Below, piece by piece: positions 5,917 through 9,456 of a DNA stretch of 9,456 nucleotides. The notes under the pieces are model-generated. The model had not been told where the DNA came from and did not search any database. It worked only from the letters and a program-made list of their open reading frames with translations. The DNA comes from an uncultured Gemmiger sp. (GTDB taxonomy: Bacteria > Bacillota > Clostridia > Oscillospirales > Ruminococcaceae). Position 1 is the first letter of the stretch. The number at the start of each line of letters is the position of its first letter. The stretch is taken from the NCBI GenBank assembly GCA_934502625.1, contig CAKSUQ010000036.1, positions 1 through 9,456 of the forward strand, in the 5' to 3' direction. A program made the translations under genes and the position numbers.

Positions 5917-7175
5917 GTACGCCCGGCCTGATTTCCTCGTTGCTGCTGTGGGTGTCGCTGGCAATGTACACCCACCGGCAGCCCCGCGCACCCCACGCAA
6001 AGCGCTGGCTGTGGGCGTCGCTGCCGATCCTGTTCTGTCTGTCACATAGTAAAATGATATATGTCACCGGCATCGTGCCGCTGATTCTGGCAGAGCTGGC
6101 AGCTTTTGGCTGGTGCGCGTTTGCAATCAGCCGCATCACAACGCTGCCGCGCACTGCCAGCGTCTACTGCGCCATCTGGGTGCACATGACGACGCTGAGC
6201 GCCTACGAGCTGTGGCAGCTGCTGCTCTGGGTCTTCGACGACGGCGGCCGCACGCCCAGCCCGGCGCAGCTGTGCTTCGGGCAGATCGGCTTCACCATCG
6301 CATTCTACCTCATCCAGTATTTCACGCAGGTGCAGGTGCTGCCCATCGACGGCAAGGCGACCGTCGGTCCGCGCCAGCTGGGCAGTGCGCTGGCGGTATG
6401 GGGGCTGTTCGTCGTGCAGTTTCAATGCATGCTGTCGCTGTACGGTGCAGGCACGAGCCTTACCTCCCGCAGGGTGCTGGTGTTGCTATTGATGCAGCTG
6501 TATTGCCCGGTTTTTCTGTCCGCGCAGAACGCGCTTTTCCGCAAATCGGCCATGGACAAGGAGCTGGCGGCCATCACGGCACTGTACGAGCGCCAACGCA
6601 GCCAGTACCAGACCGCGCGGCGCAACGTGCAGTTGATTTATAAGCGCTGCCACGATTTGAAAATGCAGTTGGCCGCCGTGCGGCAATGTCTGCCTGCGGA
6701 CTTTCCTGCGCAGGATTGGAGCGAGGCCGAGCGCGCAGTGTCCATCGTTGACCGCTTTGCCCACACCGGCAACGAGGTGCTGGACACGGTGCTGACCGAG
6801 AAGGCACTGGACTGCGCGACCCGCAGCGTCAACATCAACACGGTGGCGGACGGCAAGGCGCTGGCCTTTCTGGAGCCCGCCGACCTGTACGCACTGTTTG
6901 CCGGGCTGCTGGACGGCCTGATCGGCATTGTGAAGGACGTCCCGCAGGCAGACCGACGCCAGATCGACGTCATGGTCTTTGCGCGGCAGGGCTTCGCGGT
7001 TCTCCAGCTTGTGACCGCTGTCCGGCCGGAGGAACTGCCCCCGCAGCAGGTGCGCGAGAACAGCGCGGAGCACAAGGTTATTGAAAAAATCGTCCGCCAA
7101 TACAATGGGCTTTTAACCACCGAAATGGTCGAGAACGGCTACAGTGTAAAGATCGTCCTTCCGGCGGCACAGTAA
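5913..7175 (+). CDS. AgrC-like GHKL membrane sensor with degenerate ATP-binding motifs
   Basis: A 420-residue protein with an N-terminal membrane domain of about six or seven hydrophobic segments (roughly 7-19, 33-43, 48-73, 83-107, 122-140, 157-178, 187-204). A linker follows with RCHDLKMQL (His247, the HPK10-type phospho-acceptor box), then a GHKL-like C-terminal domain including TGNEVLDTVLTEKAL (285-299). In the usual N box of this family (GNxLDNAIE) the protein instead has AGLLDGLIG (330-338), so the ATP-coordinating Asn and the Glu are gone. The glycine-rich HGxGL stretch before the last helix is replaced by NSAEHKVI (383-390), and no DxGxG-type box is visible. Family membership is clear, but autokinase activity looks doubtful. 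It could act as a phosphatase, a partner in a heterodimer, or a decaying sensor. It is coupled to the upstream LytTR regulator by a 4-nt overlap. No agrB/agrD-like peptide genes are present in the window. Confidence 0.88.
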   Translation: MSTPGLISSLLLWVSLAMYTHRQPRAPHAKRWLWASLPILFCLSHSKMIYVTGIVPLILAELAAFGWCAFAISRITTLPRTASVYCAIWVHMTTLSAYELWQLLLWVFDDGGRTPSPAQLCFGQIGFTIAFYLIQYFTQVQVLPIDGKATVGPRQLGSALAVWGLFVVQFQCMLSLYGAGTSLTSRRVLVLLLMQLYCPVFLSAQNALFRKSAMDKELAAITALYERQRSQYQTARRNVQLIYKRCHDLKMQLAAVRQCLPADFPAQDWSEAERAVSIVDRFAHTGNEVLDTVLTEKALDCATRSVNINTVADGKALAFLEPADLYALFAGLLDGLIGIVKDVPQADRRQIDVMVFARQGFAVLQLVTAVRPEELPPQQVRENSAEHKVIEKIVRQYNGLLTTEMVENGYSVKIVLPAAQ

Positions 7176-7180
7176 AATCC

Positions 7181-7227
7181 TGCCCCTGAGAATTGTGCAA
7201 TTTGTACAATTTTCGGGGGCAATTTTT
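7181..7227 (+). terminator. Strong intrinsic terminator after the LytTR pair
   Basis: A 16-bp stem (5' arm 7181-7196, starting TGCCCCTGAG; 3' arm 7206-7221, ending CGGGGGCA, with two G-T wobbles) closes a 9-nt loop and is followed by A and then TTTTT. It begins 5 nt after the stop of the sensor gene, so it ends that operon and isolates the GH2 gene. Confidence 0.92.
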
Positions 7228-7266
7228 GTAAGGCTAAAACCGTTCACGGGGGAAGGACAACCACTT

Positions 7267-7285
7267 TTCGCAAACCTATTGCGAA
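7267..7285. promoter_or_regulatory. Inverted repeat over the -35 box, candidate operator of the GH2 gene
   Basis: TTCGCAA and TTGCGAA form perfect 7-bp arms around ACCTA. The right arm contains the -35 box of the GH2 promoter, so a bound dimer would block RNA polymerase. This is the arrangement expected for a sugar-responsive repressor (LacI, GntR or TetR type). The regulator gene is not in the window. Confidence 0.6.
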
Positions 7286-7307
7286 TGAATTAACAGTTCG
7301 TTACAAT
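7279..7307 (+). promoter_or_regulatory. Promoter of the GH2 glycosidase gene
   Basis: TTGCGA (7279-7284) and TACAAT (7302-7307) are separated by 17 bp. Transcription should start near 7314, about 30 nt before the ATG, and the leader contains the AGGAGG ribosome site at 7334-7339. Confidence 0.7.
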
Positions 7308-7344
7308 AAACTCACATTCACCAAAGAGCTTACAGGAGGGCGCA

Positions 7345-9264
7345 ATGCGAAGCACGACCAAGCTGATGAAAAATTGGCAGTTCACCGGCTCCGACGGCAA
7401 GACCGTCGACGTTGACCTGCCGCATACATGGAATAACATCGATGGTCAGGACGGCGGCAATGACTATTGGCGCGGCACCTGCACCTACAAAACACGGTTC
7501 GCCGCGCCTGCCTTCGACGCCGAGACCCAGCAGGTCTGGCTGCAGTTCGAGGGCGTCAACGCCAGCGCGAAGGTCGTGCTGAACGGCCACGAGGTCATGA
7601 CCCACGACGGCGGCTACTCCACCTTCCGCGCCGACATCACGGCGCTGCTGAACGAGTCTAACGAGCTGACTGTCGACGTCGACAACAGCAAGAACGACCG
7701 TGTCTACCCCCAGAAGGCGGACTTCACCTTTTACGGCGGCATCTACCGCGACGTCACGCTGATCGTCGTCAACAAGAACCACATCGCGCTCGGCCATCTG
7801 GGCGGCTGCGGTGCGCAGATCACCCCGACCGTCAACGGCGCGAACGCTGACATCGAGATCAAGACCCTGACCGAGGGCGACGGCGAGGTCGAGTTCAGCA
7901 TTCTCGACGCCGCAGGCAGCGAGGTACTGACCGGCAAGGGCAATGACGCCACGGTCACGCTGGAAAACGCCCACCTCTGGGACGGCGTGCGCGACCCGTA
8001 TCTGTACACCTGCGCGGTGCGTCTGGTGCTGAACGGGGAAGTGCAGGACGAGGTTCGCCAGCGCTTCGGCGTGCGCAGCTTTTACGTTGACCCGCAGAAG
8101 GGCTTCTTCCTCAACGGACGCCACTATCCGCTGCATGGCGTTTCCCGCCATCAGGATCGCAAGGCGCTGGGCAATGCCATCACCCGCAAGATGCACGACG
8201 AGGACATGCAGCTGATCAAGGAGCTTGGCGCGAACACGATCCGCCTTGCCCACTATCAGCACGACCAGTACTTCTACGACCTCTGCGACGAGGCCGGCAT
8301 GGTCGTCTGGGCGGAGATCCCCTACATTTCCGAGCATATGCCCAATGGCCGCGAGAACACCATCTCGCAGATGAAGGAACTCATCACCCAAAACTACAAC
8401 CACGCGTCCATCGTCTGCTGGGGCGTCTCCAACGAGATCACGATTTCCACCAAGGACAAGCGCGACATGCTGGACAACCATCATGTGCTGAACGATCTGT
8501 GTCACGAGATGGACAAAACCCGCCTGACGACGCTGGCCTGCTACGCGATGTGCGGCCCCTTCAACCCGGTGGCGCACATCACTGACCTTGTCAGCTGGAA
8601 CCTGTATCTGGGCTGGTATGTGCCGGGGCTGTTCCTGAACGACCTCTGGATGGAGTTCTTCCACCTCTGCTACCCCAACCGCCCGCTGGGCTTCAGCGAG
8701 TACGGCGCCGAGGGTATGCCGAACCTGCACAGCGACCACCCGCACCGCGGCGACCACACCGAGGAATATCAGGCCATCTACCACGAGTACATGCTGCAGT
8801 GCTTTGCGCACCACAGCTGGATGTGGGCGACCCACGTCTGGAATATGTATGATTTTGCGGCGGACGCCCGCGATCAGGGCGGCGAGCCGGGCATGAACCA
8901 CAAGGGTCTTGTCACCTTCGACCGCAAGACGAAGAAGGACAGCTTCTACATTTATAAAGCGTGGTGGAGCGACGAGCCGTTCGTACACATCTGCTCGAAG
9001 CGCTACGTCGACCGCACACAGAGCGAGATCGAGGTCAAGGTCTACTCGAACCAGAAGAATGTCAGCCTGTACGTCAATGGCGAGAAGCTGGGCGAACAGG
9101 AGGGCGAGCACATCTTCAAGTTCCGCGTGAAGCTGGACGGCGAGACGAAGGTGCAGGCCGTGGCAGGGGACAGCATCGACGATGCAGTCTTCCGTAAGGT
9201 CGACACCCCGAACCCCGCCTACAAGCTGCACAAGACCAAGTCCAAGAGCGCGAACTGGGTGTAA
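7345..9264 (+). CDS. Glycoside hydrolase family 2, probable beta-galactosidase
   Basis: A 639-residue cytoplasmic enzyme (no signal peptide) with the GH2 plan: N-terminal jelly-roll sugar-binding domain (about 8-145, DLPHTWN, YWRGTCTYKTRF, FYGGIYRDV), an immunoglobulin-like domain (about 150-245, ending QRFGVRSF), a TIM barrel (about 250-545) and a C-terminal beta-domain (about 560-615). The barrel carries the signature LHGVSRHQDR (263-272), the acid/base Glu364 in SNE, and the probable nucleophile Glu452 in FSEYG. The product releases non-reducing beta-linked sugars; galactose is the best guess. N518-H-K520 in MNHKGL matches the NxK motif that gut beta-glucuronidases use to bind the glucuronate carboxylate, but similar stretches also occur in beta-galactosidases, so glucuronidase remains possible. 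ATG 7345 follows AGGAGG by 5 nt. Codon use is strikingly C/G-ending compared with the ktr genes. Confidence 0.93.
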   Translation: MRSTTKLMKNWQFTGSDGKTVDVDLPHTWNNIDGQDGGNDYWRGTCTYKTRFAAPAFDAETQQVWLQFEGVNASAKVVLNGHEVMTHDGGYSTFRADITALLNESNELTVDVDNSKNDRVYPQKADFTFYGGIYRDVTLIVVNKNHIALGHLGGCGAQITPTVNGANADIEIKTLTEGDGEVEFSILDAAGSEVLTGKGNDATVTLENAHLWDGVRDPYLYTCAVRLVLNGEVQDEVRQRFGVRSFYVDPQKGFFLNGRHYPLHGVSRHQDRKALGNAITRKMHDEDMQLIKELGANTIRLAHYQHDQYFYDLCDEAGMVVWAEIPYISEHMPNGRENTISQMKELITQNYNHASIVCWGVSNEITISTKDKRDMLDNHHVLNDLCHEMDKTRLTTLACYAMCGPFNPVAHITDLVSWNLYLGWYVPGLFLNDLWMEFFHLCYPNRPLGFSEYGAEGMPNLHSDHPHRGDHTEEYQAIYHEYMLQCFAHHSWMWATHVWNMYDFAADARDQGGEPGMNHKGLVTFDRKTKKDSFYIYKAWWSDEPFVHICSKRYVDRTQSEIEVKVYSNQKNVSLYVNGEKLGEQEGEHIFKFRVKLDGETKVQAVAGDSIDDAVFRKVDTPNPAYKLHKTKSKSANWV

Positions 9265-9276
9265 ATTCCGCCGAGC

Positions 9277-9364
9277 TGTAGGGACCGCACATGTGCGGCC
9301 CGCAGCCGAATGGCAGACGAGCATTTGCGGGAAAGCCGCGGGCCGGGCATGCCCGGCCCCTACA
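9277..9364. repeat. Paired-hairpin TGTAGGG repeat element (REP/MITE-like), 88 bp
   Basis: The ends are TGTAGGG and its complement CCCTACA. The two halves are inverted copies of one 29-bp unit (9277-9305 and 9336-9364). Each unit is TGTAGGG, one base, a 14-bp perfect palindrome, then CCCGCRG. The palindromes are CCGCACATGTGCGG (9285-9298) and CCGGGCATGCCCGG (9343-9356). Of six differences between the units, four are two compensatory base-pair swaps. No clear target duplication flanks it. It begins 13 nt after the GH2 stop, and may shield that mRNA's 3' end or help end transcription, though it has no T tract. Confidence 0.75.
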
Positions 9365-9401
9365 AACTGCCCGGAAATCGCATCATATCATTTTGAAACA
9401 C

Positions 9402-9416
9402 GCCGCACCGTGCGGC
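9402..9416 (+). other. Hairpin upstream of the next gene
   Basis: GCCGCAC and GTGCGGC are perfect arms around a single C, effectively a 6-bp stem with a 3-nt loop, and are followed by TGGTTTATAT. The T run is weak, so it is only a marginal terminator for the GH2 transcript. It ends 16 nt before the next ribosome site, so an effect on reading of the next gene is also possible. Confidence 0.35.
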
Positions 9417-9445
9417 TGGTTTATATGAAACAAGGAGAAAACGTA

Positions 9446-9456
9446 ATGGATGATCT
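9446..9456 (+). CDS. Start of a further gene (only the first codons)
   Basis: ATG GAT GAT CT follows an AAGGAG ribosome site (9432-9437) by 8 nt and then leaves the window. Nothing can be said of its product. It lies 181 nt after the GH2 gene on the same strand, and a sugar transporter or another glycosidase would be a natural neighbour, but this is a guess. Confidence 0.5.

Noticed and set aside
5290..6045. A 251-codon minus-strand frame over the LytTR regulator
   Set aside because: It is an out-of-frame shadow of the regulator and kinase genes, with an arginine- and histidine-rich product lacking domain features.
7293..7301. ACAGTTCGT, matching a LytTR half site, in the GH2 promoter
   Set aside because: A single half site without a partner at the required 21-22 bp period; ACCGTTCAC at 7239-7247 is 54 bp away. 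Control of the GH2 gene by the upstream LytTR regulator is not supported.
7330..9324. A 664-codon open frame on the minus strand, antisense to the GH2 gene
   Set aside because: It mirrors the GH2 gene and arises because C/G-ending codons rarely create stops on the other strand; the product is low-complexity (rich in V, A, H, R, D) and has no plausible ribosome site or family.
1..9456. CRISPR arrays, tRNA or rRNA genes, phage or toxin-antitoxin modules
   Set aside because: I looked for regularly spaced repeats, tRNA-like cloverleaf ends and small paired genes and saw none; the window is ordinary metabolic, transport and regulatory genes.

Overview
The window reads as a chromosomal segment of a moderately GC-rich, low-GC-phylum (Bacillota/Clostridia) gut-type anaerobe, most likely an Oscillospiraceae relative (Faecalibacterium/Gemmiger/Subdoligranulum-like). 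The basis is the mix of gene types, strong GGAGG-type ribosome sites, TTG/GTG starts, an AgrA/AgrC-style two-component pair, a cytoplasmic GH2 glycosidase, and short TGTAGGG hairpin repeats. The genus is inference; no rRNA or marker phylogeny is available here.

Layout. (1) 1-567, minus strand: the end of a fatty-acid-synthesis operon, acpP followed after 13 nt by accD (cut by the window edge). It is driven by a near-consensus promoter flanked by two AT-rich palindromes that look like operators. (2) 568-994: a divergent control region. Besides the acpP promoter it holds a solitary hairpin repeat and, next to the plus-strand promoter, four 11-bp direct repeats. (3) 995-4992, plus strand: a compact potassium-uptake operon made of ktrB/trkH (channel subunit, TTG start), ktrA (RCK gating subunit), a 45-residue single-helix membrane protein (TTG start), a short KdpD-type sensor kinase without the usual large N-terminal KdpD/Usp region, and a KdpE/OmpR-type response regulator. 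The direct repeats suggest that the regulator controls its own operon, so a Kdp-like two-component system appears to be wired to a Ktr transporter. (4) 5209-7175: a LytTR response regulator and an overlapping AgrC/GHKL-type membrane kinase, with their own promoter and a strong intrinsic terminator. The kinase keeps its histidine but has lost the recognisable ATP-binding motifs. (5) 7345-9264: a GH2 glycosidase, probably a beta-galactosidase, behind a promoter whose -35 box overlaps a perfect inverted repeat. (6) 9277-9456: a paired-hairpin repeat element of 88 bp, another hairpin, and the first codons of a further gene.

The most interesting points are the self-contained Ktr plus short-KdpDE operon with an undescribed small membrane protein, the apparently ATP-site-degenerate AgrC-like sensor, and the TGTAGGG repeat, whose two halves differ by compensatory changes that preserve the hairpin.
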